Below, in pieces: positions 35,288 through 46,980 of a DNA stretch of 64,000 nucleotides. The DNA comes from Ricinus communis (taxonomy: Eukaryota; Streptophyta; Magnoliopsida; Malpighiales; Euphorbiaceae). The DNA lies in contig NC_063264.1 in NCBI RefSeq assembly GCF_019578655.1, positions 16,790,429 to 16,854,428 on the forward strand, given 5' to 3'. Below the pieces are notes generated by a model, which was not told the DNA's origin, searched no databases, and saw only the letters and a list, made by a program, of their open reading frames with translations. The translations under genes and the position numbers were made by a program. Numbering within the stretch: position 1 is the first letter of the stretch; each line of letters starts with the position of its first letter.

Positions 35288-36626
35288 TGAAAGACAAAAG
35301 ATCTGAGTTATCAAAGTACCTTCCGTCAAGACTAGTTTGGAGTGCTAATATACCTCCTTCTATAGCGCTCTTCTTTGGACTTTTAGGTTTAGTTTAGTTA
35401 ATTCTTGTTTTGATTGTTTTGGCCGTGGATGTAATTAATTTCCCTTGATTGCTCTGGTCTCCTTAATCCCTTTCTAGAATTCTCTTTTGTCCTTTCCCTT
35501 TCTATAAATGTTTTATTTTATTGCTTTTAGATTTACACGACACATGTCTAAGAGAATAAAACAACTTAGGATTTTTCGATCACCCCACATGCCAACATAA
35601 AATGAACAAAGCTTACCAATGTAAGCTTCCCGCGCTTTATATATGTATTCACTTTAAAATGCTAAGATTATGAATCCTACACCTAGATAGTATCTAAAGT
35701 ACCAAAGTACCTCATTCTAGGACTGGTTTCGGGTACTAATGTACCTTTTTCCAAGTTAGAATTGTTTGTTGACCTCACATATTATATAAGATAAAAAAGT
35801 TCGTGCTTAGGCTAGCAAACATTCATTTACTCTAGCGGATGCCTAGGCATGTGCCTCATGCATTCCTTATTCATACCCTGAGCCCATAATCTTTGATGTT
35901 TGGGAGGGAGAATTTTAGGCTCTTGGGGTATAAAGCTGCCATTCTTACTCTCCAATTTGTCTCGATGTTTAAGGTGTCGAACTCCACTTTCTTGATGATC
36001 ACATGATCATTGTGGTCCTTTAGGTCTCTTAACTATATGACTTATTTCAAAATGGACATAGTACTAAGAACGGTTCCTCGACAAAACGATGAGGTCGTAA
36101 ATCAACTAGGGCTGAGCCTAAAAGCCAATTATGCTCACACATTCTTATATAGTAAAAGAGAAGAAATTTTTTTAAAAGAACTAAAATACCTTTAGTTAAT
36201 CTAATTATTTAATTGAATATAATTTTTAATCTTAATTCAATTCTAATTTTATTATAATTTCATATGCAACTCTAGTCCTATAAAAGATTGATGAGTATCA
36301 CTATATTAATTTAATTAGTGATTCATCCAATTGATGAATTTAATACTACATAATTTAATTTTATATATATAAGAAATTGATGAATTGCTTTATCATACCT
36401 ATGATAGAGTTTATGAGCATTAGTAAGTTTTCAGGCCTAGCCCCAAGTGATTCGCATCCTCATCACGTTGTTAGAGAATTTTTAGGCTCGTTTTGAAATG
36501 AGTCTTTCGGTCGAGGAACCTAAAAAGACCACAATATTCATTTGATAATTGAAAAAGTGGAATCGGCAGCCAAGATGACAGGTCAAGTAATAGGTTTCAA
36601 AAATTAAGTACGAATAAGGAAGGTTT
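35288..36626. mobile_element. Degenerate LARD-like block, unit 3 copy b (left-truncated)
   Basis: Begins inside the first ~460-bp direct repeat, so it carries only the second direct repeat (from about 35377). The palindrome and inverted arms (about 35968-36140 and 36415-36575) follow. No coding potential. Confidence 0.5.
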
Positions 36627-37340
36627 ATGAAGGGCCCTGGCCTAGGCTGCCTAGCCTCCTTAATGCATTTGGTCCCTCTATTGGTTTAGTGGTCATCTTC
36701 GCCATTTTATGCGAAATCTCAAAATCAAATATGGTCTCATTGGATAGTACTCACTTCCACTTTAGTGCTCTCTGTACCCATATTGGTGGCCTACAAATCT
36801 CTCTGTCATATCTTTCCAATTGTCTATTAGTTTTTCATTCAATTGCAAGTACCAACAGGCAACAATACTGATCAAGTAGACGCCTGCTGCTAAGGTCATA
36901 TTAGTGCAAGTACCGAATTAGTAAGCATTCAAGAAAGCTTAAGGATTATCGGAACCATCGAATTTCTACAAGTCAAGAAGATCAATTTTGGATGGCTTCC
37001 TATTATTGAGCAGCTTTTGCATATTGTCCATTTGTTTAATCATGTCTTTGAGTCGAGGGTTTTCCCCCAAAGGTGTAGAAGAAGAGTATATGCTTTAAGC
37101 GAAGAAGCGGCAAGAACGAGCACTTCATCGTCACCATCAACAAACTCAAATGGATGAGGTTGTGCGAGCTCGGGGTTTAGAAGACTTAAAAAATCAAAGC
37201 GTTAATGTTTTCTTTGAAACGGGACAAATCCAACGGCGCACAAGTATGGGTCGAACCAACGTGAGTTCAACTCACAGTAAAGCAAGAAAAACCAATTTTT
37301 CACAAACATATCACAAAAAATCCAAAATGAAAAAGAAAAG
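36627..37340 (-). pseudogene. Ty3/gypsy-type gag remnant, unit 3 copy b
   Basis: One of the most complete gag copies. Minus-strand blocks correspond to HPFEFVDGDDE-like (about 37150), SAPL-ENPRLKDMIKQMD-like (about 37050), KFDGSDNP-like (about 36960), a CWY-QL-like block and an ISDFE-like end. Multiple stops are present. No protease or polymerase follows, so the parent element was non-autonomous or is deleted. Confidence 0.55.
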
Positions 37341-37570
37341 AAGAGGAACAAAAGTTTAAAGATGAAAATAATTTGAAAAAATCGATCAAATATCAACTTT
37401 AGCCCTCAAGTGGCGGCTTTAGTGTCAAAAATTAAATTAAAATGCTTGATTAATAGAGAATAGGTGTTTAATTTGCAAATAAAAGATAAAAAAAGTTATA
37501 CTTAAATTTTCTCCATTTTATAAATTTTCTCCATTTTAAAATTTCAAGTTCTTTTATATTAATTTGGAAT

Positions 37571-38225
37571 TGTATTGGAGCTATTGATGGTACCTGTATT
37601 CCTGCGATGGTTACTGGACGTGACATTAGTAGCTATCGCAATCGTTATGGAATAACTTCGCAAAATATTTTAGCAGCTTGTATTTTTTATTTGGAATTCA
37701 AATATGTGCTTAGTGGGTGGAAAGGATTTGCATATGATTCAAAAGTGTTAAATAATGTCTATCAAGGAGTAATAGATTTAAAATGCCACAATAATGTACT
37801 TTTAATCTACTTATTGCAATTTCAATTTATTTTCATTTTTTATATATATTTTTTGTTTTCTTATCATATTTTTTTTATTATATTTATGTTAGGTAAATAA
37901 TTTTTTGGTGTATTGTGGATTCCCAAATCGACTTCAGTTTTTAGCTCCTTTTCGAGGTGTTCGCTATCATCATCTTCAAGATTTCCAAAGTCAAGGTCGT
38001 CGTCATCTTGAAAATGCATTTCATGCTTCTTTGAGAAATAGAGTTGAGAGATCATTTGGTATTTTTAAATCACGCTTTAAAATTTTTAAAACAGTTTCTC
38101 CATTTCCATATATAGCGGGCAAGCAGAGCTAGTGTTGGCATGTGCAGGATTGCGCAACTTTCTCCGACAAAAGTTTCATTCGGATGAATTTCCAGTTGAA
38201 GCAGATAGTGAAATTTTATGATTTC
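37571..38225 (+). pseudogene. PIF/Harbinger transposase fragment, unit 3
   Basis: Includes the block missing in unit 1: CIGAIDGT with the first catalytic Asp, then MVTGRDISSYRNRYGITSQN, LSGWKGFAYDSKVL, an AT-rich break (37830-37900), GFPNRLQFLAPFRGVRYH, ASLRNRVERSFGIFKSRF and ACAGLRNFLR. These match the HARBI1-like nuclease order. Upstream helix-turn-helix coding and the companion Myb/SANT protein are absent. An insertion of AT-rich DNA and frame shifts inactivate it. Confidence 0.83.
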
Positions 38226-38347
38226 CAGCTATACCAGTTAATCAAGAAGAGAATTTCGTTGAGGCTTAAAAGCAATAAAGAAATACTGCCAATGAATGGA
38301 GGACTACTATAGCTACTAATACGTGGAATGATGTTAATCATGTGGAT

Positions 38348-38430
38348 AACTAACTCCATGTAACAAAATTTAAAATAATCTACTAACTGAAATAATCTAT
38401 TATTTTAAATTTTGTTACATAGAGTTAGTT
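38348..38430. repeat. Near-perfect 32-bp inverted repeat (hairpin), unit 3
   Basis: Copy of the unit 1 hairpin: arms 38348-38379 and 38399-38430 with the same single mismatch and the same 19-nt loop. Confidence 0.85.
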
Positions 38431-38517
38431 AGATTATTTCAATTAAAGACATCCACTTTGATTAATTACCTTAAAATTTGTATTTTATCATTATGATAAA
38501 AATTATTTTATTACATC

Positions 38518-38995
38518 AAAATAATAGCAGCAGAGTCACTTTGAGCGATCATACTTCTAATGTCACATTCCCAAGCGGTGGATCAACCATACAGAATTGC
38601 CATAGCCTCTGCCATCTCAACATCCAAAACTTCATTATTTTTTTTAGCTGAAGCAATAACATTTCCAGCATAATCTCAGATGATTACATCCAATCTGGTT
38701 AACTTTAATTCCTGCTTCACCAAAGCATCAATGTTGATCTTGTAATGTCCTTGGATCGGTGCTTTCCAATGAACACTAGTTGGTCTTGTTTGAGGAAGAT
38801 TAAATCTGATGAAATCTCCATGATCCCCCTTTCCATTAACAAAGTGGTTTTTGGCATTACCAAAGCATAGCATACCAAACTGCACGAGACCATGGACATT
38901 CCTTAAAAACATGGAATAATGACTCCTCACCAAACCACCATTAAACTTCGCTCCTAACTTCAATTTGATATTGGAATTAAATTTGATATTCAATT
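38518..38995 (-). pseudogene. RNase H-like domain fragment, unit 3
   Basis: Minus-strand copy of the 10,618 fragment, slightly better preserved. TSVHWKAPIQGHYKINIDA is near 38720-38785, and AGNVIASAKKNNEVLDVEMAE then AMAILYG-STAWECDIRS run down to IAQSDSAAII near 38525. In-frame stops remain (after GLDVII-like text and in YG-ST). It is typical of the C-terminal RNase H of plant LINEs. No reverse transcriptase is nearby. Confidence 0.66.
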
Positions 38996-39600
38996 TGATA
39001 TCGTTTCTACTTCAATTCAAGTTCTTATTTGGAATATTATCTTATTTTAGGTAAAGATTCAGAGTCTGTTGTGGATCCTAGTGATCCATTAGTCTGCTAG
39101 GAGTTTTTTCTCCGTTACAATTCAAGTGAGTGGATAAGCTATAACAACATATAATTCGATTAAAACAATTGGAATATTTTCTAAGAACTCAAGAACAGAT
39201 AAATGGTAATTTGGATTTTGTATTTATATAAATTAGAGTTTATACAGTTGGATGAGTGGTGTACACGCATTTACGTACCCTGTAGGATCACACTTGGTGT
39301 AAAGTATTGATTCAGTAATAGAAACAGATGATATTTTAGTATGCACGCATTGGGCGTATACTGGGCAGTCCCCTTTCGAGGGCATTACCGGCAGGCATGA
39401 CAGAGATTTGTGCTTTGGGTTGCTAGGTAAGAATTATCAACTTTATCACTAACATTTATCTAGTTGGTTAGAGTTTTCAGACTGTATTTATAGTACGAGA
39501 TATGATATTAACTTCCTTATATATTGCCCTTTATCATCTCATTAAGTTTCGTACTCACCCCTTTATTTTTAACATTTTTAAGATATATCTTGTTGTTCTG
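38996..39600 (+). mobile_element. LTR remnant (Tekay/Del-like), unit 3
   Basis: Matches 11,515-12,110 of unit 1: gatcctagtgatccattag hairpin region, cctttcgagggcattaccg, gctttgggttgctagg, atttatagtacgag. The left part of the LTR (11,085-11,515 equivalent) is deleted here. Confidence 0.48.
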
Positions 39601-40411
39601 TTAGTAGATCCCTATAAAGCATTATCCTCATTTCTCCTTCTTCAAAGTTACTCCAACAAACTTTATTATTATTTCTGTCGTCTCCGGCTATATATACCCC
39701 TAAGTAATATTTAAATATTAGATTCCTTATGATAATTTTTGAATGTCACGATTCAGTAAATATTTTCATGTTATTTATTAGTGTATGGTTGTCATTATGT
39801 TTTAGTAGTAAGTTTAGTATCGTCTTTTATAATATTAAATTCACAGAGTTAGTCCTTTAGTACCTATCTATCCGTATAGGGTTGGGTCCATAGGTAATCG
39901 GAATATGAATAGGAATATCATTGCTGATTATCATAAAATAGTTAGGGTTAATTACTAATACCTCTTTAGATTTGAATAAATTTACATGTCCAATTTTATT
40001 TTTTCAGAAATGAACTAATACTCCTTTTATATTTGGTTCTATTAACCATCGACCCCTTCCATCATTTTTCTCACCAGTCTACCACTCAAAGAGCTTAATT
40101 GATAAAATGAAAGTTCAATTTAGTCTTTATACTTATTATAAGTTTAATTTGATCTAATTAAGAAGTTCAATTTAGCCGCTAAACATATTAGTAAGAATTA
40201 AATTTGTCGAAAATATGTAAATTAGTATTTTTTAATTGTTCCCATTTTCTTAGCATGACTTTTTTATACAAAAAAATAAATTTGTTTATTGGTAATTAAG
40301 AAAAAATAAAATTTTTCCCTTTAAAATTTCTATGCAGTATTTAATTTTTTTCTTAACTTTTTGTTTTATAACTAAGAATAACGAGATTCCCACTGTCCCT
40401 GTCTACTATCC

Positions 40412-40442
<31 letters not shown>

Positions 40443-40449
40443 CGGAATC

Positions 40450-40489
<40 letters not shown>

Positions 40490-42220
40490 ACTTTGTGAAA
40501 TGACTTGAGAGGTGTAGGATAAGTGGGAGCCTTAACCGGCGACGGTGAAATACCACTACTTTTAACGTTATTTTACTTATTCCGTGAATCGTAATCTCCA
40601 AACTATTTAATTCTAATGAGAATAATTAATTTTTTGTTATTTTTTTATCTTGAACATTTTAAAATATCTCAACTATCAATTTATTCTTATTCTTTTAATG
40701 CAGAGCTAATTCCAATACTTACTACCATTACCATTACCGTCCTAAAATCAGTTTAAAGAACCCCGATATGCTGAAAAGATTATTTTGGTATTAAATTCAT
40801 TAATTTGGATAAATTATTTAAATTATCTAATAATATTAAATCAAGTTTGAACTAATTCTTATCATTGAATTTAGTTGCATAAATTGTTTTGATCATGTGT
40901 ATTACTTATTGAAAATGTAAACATTATGACTTATTTATGATTTTTTTCTAATAATAATAAATAATAAAGACCTCTCTATGGTTTTTTTAAAAAGAATATG
41001 CTAGAAAATAGAGCAATTTAAAAATATTAATTTAATTATCTTGAAACAGTTTAATAGTTACAATAAATTTAAGGGCTGAATTAAACTTTTTTATTATATC
41101 AAATTAAATTTACAATATAAGGACCAAATAAAGTAGCTCTTTGAAAAATTGACTCATAAGAAGAGATTGACAAAAGATTTAAAATTAATCAAAGCAAACA
41201 TTAAAGAGGTACTAGAGTTAATTGATCTCTTTTAAACCATCGAATATAGGTTGGATTAACAGTAGGTGCATTAGGATTTGTAGTTGAAGGAATTGTTGTG
41301 GTAGGGCTGTGTGAACCATCATTAAGAGAATTTATATCAAGATAATTGATGAGTGGAAGAAATTGTGTCTTCAAAGCAAAGTAATTTCAGGATGAAAATT
41401 TAATGGCAAAGCTAAAGTTTATTGTGGAGTGGAAGAAGCATCAATAATCTTTAGTTGTAAGGATTTAATACCATGTTTAGACTTGAAAATAGTTCTATTG
41501 GAGTGATATGAATTAAGTTACACATCAGAATATTTATAGGATTACAGAGTCAATAGCTATATAGCTACAAGCTAAGAGATATAAGACTTATCTATATATG
41601 AAGATGATAAATATTAAAAAGGATAAGAGATAAGAGATATAAGAGATGAGAGAACTCTAAGGGATAAGAGACTCTATCTAACAATTAGTTTACTTTTAGA
41701 GAACAAGATTAAAATTGTAAATTTGTCAAAATCTGAGTAAGAGTAATTAACTTGTATTTATATACAAATGTATTAAGATTTAGATAATCTTCTAATAATT
41801 AATATAAAATTAATAAGATTAAGCAATGCAATTGTATTAATTAGTAGAAGATATATTTTAAAAATATAACATAAATTAGAGTATTAAGGATAATATAAAT
41901 CATTTTACCAAATTTTGGAAAATAGACCTAGATTATGCTAAAAATGCTTTTTTTGAGTTACAAATAGAGAAAGAACACTCGCACTGAAAACTTTAATTAA
42001 GTTGATATATGCTAGGTTGTTGGATTTTCATTATTGATGTAAGAACTTAAATAGAATCACATGCCAATAATTATATGTAACAATTGGTATCTTGCATTTT
42101 CTTTTGGATGCATTGTAAAGGTAATTGCAAAAAAATAAAACCTAAGTTCCAATAAATAAATAATGAAACTTGTACCATTTTTAAGAATGGTATTAAATAT
42201 CAAATCTTATTTATCAATAT
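39601..42220. other. AT-rich spacer of TE block, unit 3
   Basis: Colinear with 12,111-14,164 and, on its right, with the fuller 5900-6340 sequence that unit 1 copy b lacks. It is interrupted by a 25S rRNA fragment at 40,382-40,591. No gene. Confidence 0.5.
40382..40591 (+). rRNA. 25S rRNA fragment (rDNA filler insertion)
   Basis: A 210-bp GC-normal block in AT-rich DNA, opening cgagattcccactgtccctg and ending ttattccgtgaatcg. It contains highly conserved large-subunit rRNA text such as cagcgaaaccacagccaagg and gaaataccactacttttaac, from the 3' half of the molecule. In unit 1 (about 12,865) the flanks read straight through (aagaataa|taatctcc), so the insertion is precise and specific to unit 3. 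There is no clear target-site duplication and no A-tail. It is a fragment, not a working rRNA gene. Confidence 0.92.
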
Positions 42221-43285
42221 TAGTTGGGTGGATATTTTCGTATATCCGATTCGACCGAACTCTAATAGAACGAGTTTAGGTAATTGTAAAATAATTTGGG
42301 ACGAGTTTGAAATTGAATTCTAATATACTCGTGTCGATTTCAGATGTGAACCCTCCTATACCCGCTTCCTAACACAATTATTTAAATGAATATAAGTATA
42401 GATTACTTGAATCCGGTACTCTATCCTATTTAAAATTATGTAGTTTAGATTTAGTTTTTCTGTTAGTATATTTTAAAATTTAATTATTATAAATGAGTAT
42501 ATTAGAGCATTATAGGCCAACCTGTCATGCCCGAGAAAGATAAAGTTGACTAAGTTTGTATCCACAACAATAGAAAGTCTAAGAGATCGTCTCATGGACG
42601 CACCTTAGTTAGAGAGTCTGACCCGACCTAAAACTCTTGAGACAACAAAGAGAATAAGTCTTATTATATCTAACCCGACCTATATTTGCAGAGTTTTACA
42701 CTACACCATATTTTTAGATACATGCTACTTTACACCTCAATATACTTAAGTCACCCTTTCGTAAATTACTGACTTAATTATCGGAGTAAGTGGCTGGACA
42801 ATCCCGTCCGTCGCTTTCTAACCATCTTTACAGGTACTCTCGAGATCGAATCAACCTTTGAAGATACTATTGATAGCTCAATCCTTGACCGAGTTATCAA
42901 GTACCCATTTAATTATTCGAATATTTATATAAATGGATATTTAACGGGTAAGGTAACTGCTACCTATTTAAATATCTATATAATTTATTTAATTGTTATA
43001 TACTTTTATTAAATTCGAATAATATATATGTTGATTCTTGTTTGGATATAGAATGAATTTATATAACAAATATAATTTTTTAAATAATTTTAAAAAAAAT
43101 TCAGATAATTTTAATCGAGCTCGAGTTTGGTATTCTTATCCTAGCTGTTCCCATTGCTTCTAAAAGAAATATAGAATTAGTTTGCAAATAAAAAATAACA
43201 ATTGATTGATTTTTTTTTTCAATTCGGATATTTACCGTATAAACGAAAAAAGATACAATAAATAAAATAGCTTCAGAGTTCAGCA
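42221..43285 (+). mobile_element. LTR remnant, unit 3
   Basis: Colinear with 22,641-23,672: gggtggatattttcgtatat, actgacttaattatcggagt near 42,770, caggtactctcgag near 42,832. Its right end (cttcagagttcagcaaag) joins sequence matching about 28,548, downstream of all NUA exons. Confidence 0.45.
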
Positions 43286-44523
43286 AAGCCACAGTTAATG
43301 AGCAGTTTAGCACAAGAATTACCAAATATGAGCAACCGTTGAAGAAACGTTACGTCGTACGTAAAGGGCATATGTGCAAAATTCCTTTTTTAACCTTCCT
43401 CCTTTATTATGTTTGCAGAAATTAATTAACTTACCAGAAACAAAAAAAATGCCGTTTTTTTCAAAACTTTGACAAAGGAACCCATTCCACTATGACCGTC
43501 GACTGGATCGTCGATCTGAATATGCGAATCCGTAATAAAAGTAATTCAAATAAAAACACAAACCAAAAGAAACTAGCCGTTACGGCTCACAAATTCAAAT
43601 GCACAAGACTAAGTTACCCGTTTGTTTTTTCATTAAAGAGGAAGAGAAACAAATCTCTTCTTCTTCGTCCTCATACCTGCAAAATCAGTAGAAGCCATTC
43701 TCTCTCAACACTCCTCTCTCTCTCTCGGATACTGCATTGTTCTTATCCTGAGATTTCTGTGAGTATTGTTGTTGTTTATTGAATTTATTTCCTTAATATC
43801 GAAGCTCATGATCTTTCCTTATGTATACTGGAAAAGATTAAACTTACCAAGTGATTTATCTTCTGTTTCTTCCTTTCCCTTCTTAGATTTCCTTGCGATT
43901 GAATTATGGTTGGTTGATTTCTTTATTTGAGACGATTGCTTAATCTGGACCTGGTACTGCTTATCGAAATTGTAGATACTTGATTTTTAGTTTTCCTTTT
44001 TCTCTTTTTCTTTCCCTATTCTTTCTCGTGCTGTTTTGTTAAGTTTTCAGCAGCTTAGTTGAATTTTACAGTCATCTAATGAATGTGTACCTCATCATTT
44101 TGTTGGGTGTAGATGAAGAGAGAAATTAAAGAACTGAGGCGCCAGAGAGATTTTGCACAATCTCAAGTGGATGAGTTGCAGAAAAAACTTCAAGAGGACC
44201 AACGGCTTCAAGCACATTGGAATCAACACCACGTCCATCGGTAAAGAACTGTCTCTCTCTCCTACGCTGATGCATTATTATGAAAACTTGAGAACAAGGA
44301 GATAAACCGCTGCGACAGAGCAAGGAAAACTATGTTAAGGCTATTATCATCAACTGCACCTTTTACTCTGATGCATGAAATCCGTAAACTCGAACATCTC
44401 AGGAGCAACTTGGAGCTCTAGAAGTATTGCAAAAGGAAAGTCATAGTCTAGGTGATCGAGATGCAGCGGAGTCCATTGCCAAGCTGCAAGGGAAATGCAA
44501 CCTATTCAAAAAAGATTGTTGAT
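43286..44523 (+). pseudogene. KIN-7 kinesin fragment with 5' leader, unit 3 first copy
   Basis: Starts at the NUA/kinesin spacer (atgagcagtttagcac), so no NUA exon remains. It has the leader with MSA-like site (43574-43584) and CT-rich tract, the intron, exon 44113-44240 (MKREIKELRRQRDF to KKLQEDQ), then the HEIRKLEHL / EQLGALEVLQKE / RDAAESIAKLQ piece to about 44505. At gatgttgttg it jumps back to the leader intron (tttattgaatttatttcc) instead of continuing to CPL3: a tandem duplication using shared ttgttg. Confidence 0.75.
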
Positions 44524-45272
44524 GTTGTTGTTTATTGAATTTATTTCCTTAATATCGAAGCTCATGATCTTTCCTTATGTATACTGGAAAAGATTAAACT
44601 TACCAAGTGATTTATCTTCTGTTTCTTCCTTTCTCCTCTTAGATTTTCTTGCGATTGAATTATGGTTGGTTGATTCTTTATTTGAGACTGTCACGACCCC
44701 ACCCGTGGGCCCGTGACCGGCACTAGGGAATGGGTAGGCTTAAGGCCACCGAAACCCGTAGTAAGCCTGACACTCACTGATTTAAACAAATCTCATCTCA
44801 AATTAATATTATTAAAGCCACAATTTATCTTAACAGCTACATTCTACATAAATACTTCGGTCTGCCAAAAAAACTAGGCGAGACCTGAAACTCAGAAAAT
44901 TTACAACTGATACATCTACTATTACTACTGCGGAGAATCTAAGATTTACCAATTTACATACCAAATCAAATACATCACCCGATGATGAAGGAGTCGGGTT
45001 ACTGAATAAGAGTCGCGAGAGGACTAACAGTCACGAATCTGAAAAACAGTAAAAATGAGACTGTCAGTCTCGAGAGTGAGTTAAAATCAAATAATCTGGG
45101 GACTATTGCATTCTTCTCAGAAAATATAGATTATTCAAATCAGTATATCAAACCATGCACGTAAATACAAATCACATTATAATCAAATACCATAATAAAT
45201 AAATAAATAAAAATATATATTTACTTTTACGGGACGAGTGGCTCAGTAGAACCCTAACCCCAAATTCTAACA

Positions 45273-45570
45273 GCCATTTTGGCTCTCTTAATCCAATAAG
45301 ACTGGCGCCCCGAGAGCAATGCTCGACCAGGGACCTTACCTCCAGTCTGGTCACTTAAGTATCCAAATAAGAAATCTAGTAGCCATTCGGCTCTCTTAAT
45401 CCAATAAGACTGGCGCCCCGAGAGCAATGCTCGACCAGGGACCTTACCTCCAGTCTGGTCACTTAAGTATCCAAATAAGCCGGCGCCCCGAGAGCAATGC
45501 TCGACCAGGGACCTTACCTCCGGCAATTTACACAAATCAGCCCAGAGAGCCATGCTCGACCAGGGCAAAC
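45273..45570. repeat. Short tandem repeats inside the solo LTR
   Basis: A module with ggcgccccgagagcaatgct and cgaccagggaccttacctcc occurs at about 45,304, 45,412 and 45,482, with a fourth degenerate copy near 45,537. The first two are spaced 108 bp, the next 70 bp. Minus-strand open frames here exist only because of the repeats. Confidence 0.85.
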
Positions 45571-46337
45571 CCATAAAAATCTGATTACATGTCCATGATC
45601 ATTACCGGTGCGCACGCGGTCCTGATGTAACCCATCAGGCGGCATGTTCTACGAAAGCCACATCCCCAAATCGAAATCATCACATATAATAAATATCATT
45701 GTATAATGAAATCATTCAACCATATCAAAATAACAATTAACAATTAAGAGTAAGACATCAGGCAACTCATATGGAAAACTGATTATATTTGGTATCATCA
45801 TAACATTACTATAATAATAATTATATTACCTTTAATAATGAATAATTCAGTGAAATTATTTACGTTGCGATACTAATAACCATATTAAGCATGAACTTTC
45901 AAAATAGCATATTAAAATCAAACTTAGCAATAGCGCAATGATTAAATGACTTTAACTCACAGAATTGGGCGACCTCCTAGCTCTGCTCCGGTGCCTCAGT
46001 TGGAGCGAGCCGAACAGACAGATCATCTAATCACAGAAAACAATTTATCAAAACGCTGAAGCAATCGATCATTAATCCTAGGTCTAGACTCCTAGGACTG
46101 ACTGTCTAAGAATCTCGACTCAGGAGAATTCTACCGAGAATCCGGCAGAACCTCCCCTACAACACGAACATTACCCCCTGTAAAAACGGGTCCAGGACCT
46201 GCCAGAAGAACACTCCAAATATCCAACAATTTAAACAACGGGAGTTGGGTCCCCAAACTTCACTATTTCCGACTCGCCACACAAAGACAAAATACGAGGC
46301 GTAAACCGATGACAATTATTTTTGACTCACAATATCA

Positions 46338-46980
46338 TCAAATACTCGATATAACCCAATAGACACAAATTAAATCAAAGACCAAGATCAACGGCCAGAG
46401 AAAATTACCGAGACGCTTGATCGCTCGGTCGACTCGCCTCCAGCCGCCGGAGTCCGATCGACGATTCGAACACACCATCGGACTCACAACGACGCGCTGA
46501 TGACGATCCCTGCTTCCGATTTCTCGATCTGACACCCGATCATCCGGAGAAATTTGCGGACGATCACGGTCGTCGATTTGCAAACGGAGCCCGATCGCCA
46601 CCAAACCGGTGCCATTTCGAAGCTTGAGCTGAGGAGAGTCGGGATACGTCCTCCGATCGTCCATCCTCCGCCGGAGCTCGCCGAAAAAACCAGAAAACAC
46701 GGCTGCCACCACTTCGCCAGAACTCTCTCCTCCGGCCACCAAAACCGACGCCGCTGCCGCCAAAAGGAAGCTCTCTTCGAGGGGAGCTGATCGCCACCGA
46801 GATCGGCCGAAAAGGCCGCCGGAAAAGGCCGGAACGACGCTCGGAAGCCGCTGCCACACGTCACGCGATTCCGCTACCTGCGGACGCCATCGTGCCGCCG
46901 CCACGCCGCGCCCCGCCGGCTGTCCGCGGAAGGACACTGCCGCCGCAACACTCTCTCTCTCTCTCTCTCTCTCTTCCTCT
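46338..46980 (-). other. GC-rich, ORF-bearing island in the solo LTR
   Basis: On the minus strand a 199-codon frame (46338-46937, opening MSFRGQPAGRGVAA) starts just after an (ag)n tract at about 46,950-46,973. Arg/Gly/Ala/Ser-rich composition, several overlapping open frames in a GC-rich patch and the lack of any known domain suggest a compositional ORF near the LTR transcription start rather than a gene. Confidence 0.35.

Noticed and set aside
45172..45574. Minus-strand frames with repeated EVRSLVEHCSRGA-like text
   Set aside because: Created by the short tandem DNA repeats in the LTR, not by a protein repeat family.
46338..46937. 199-codon frame as a real gene
   Set aside because: Inside a solo LTR, in a GC-rich patch with several overlapping open frames and no known domain.
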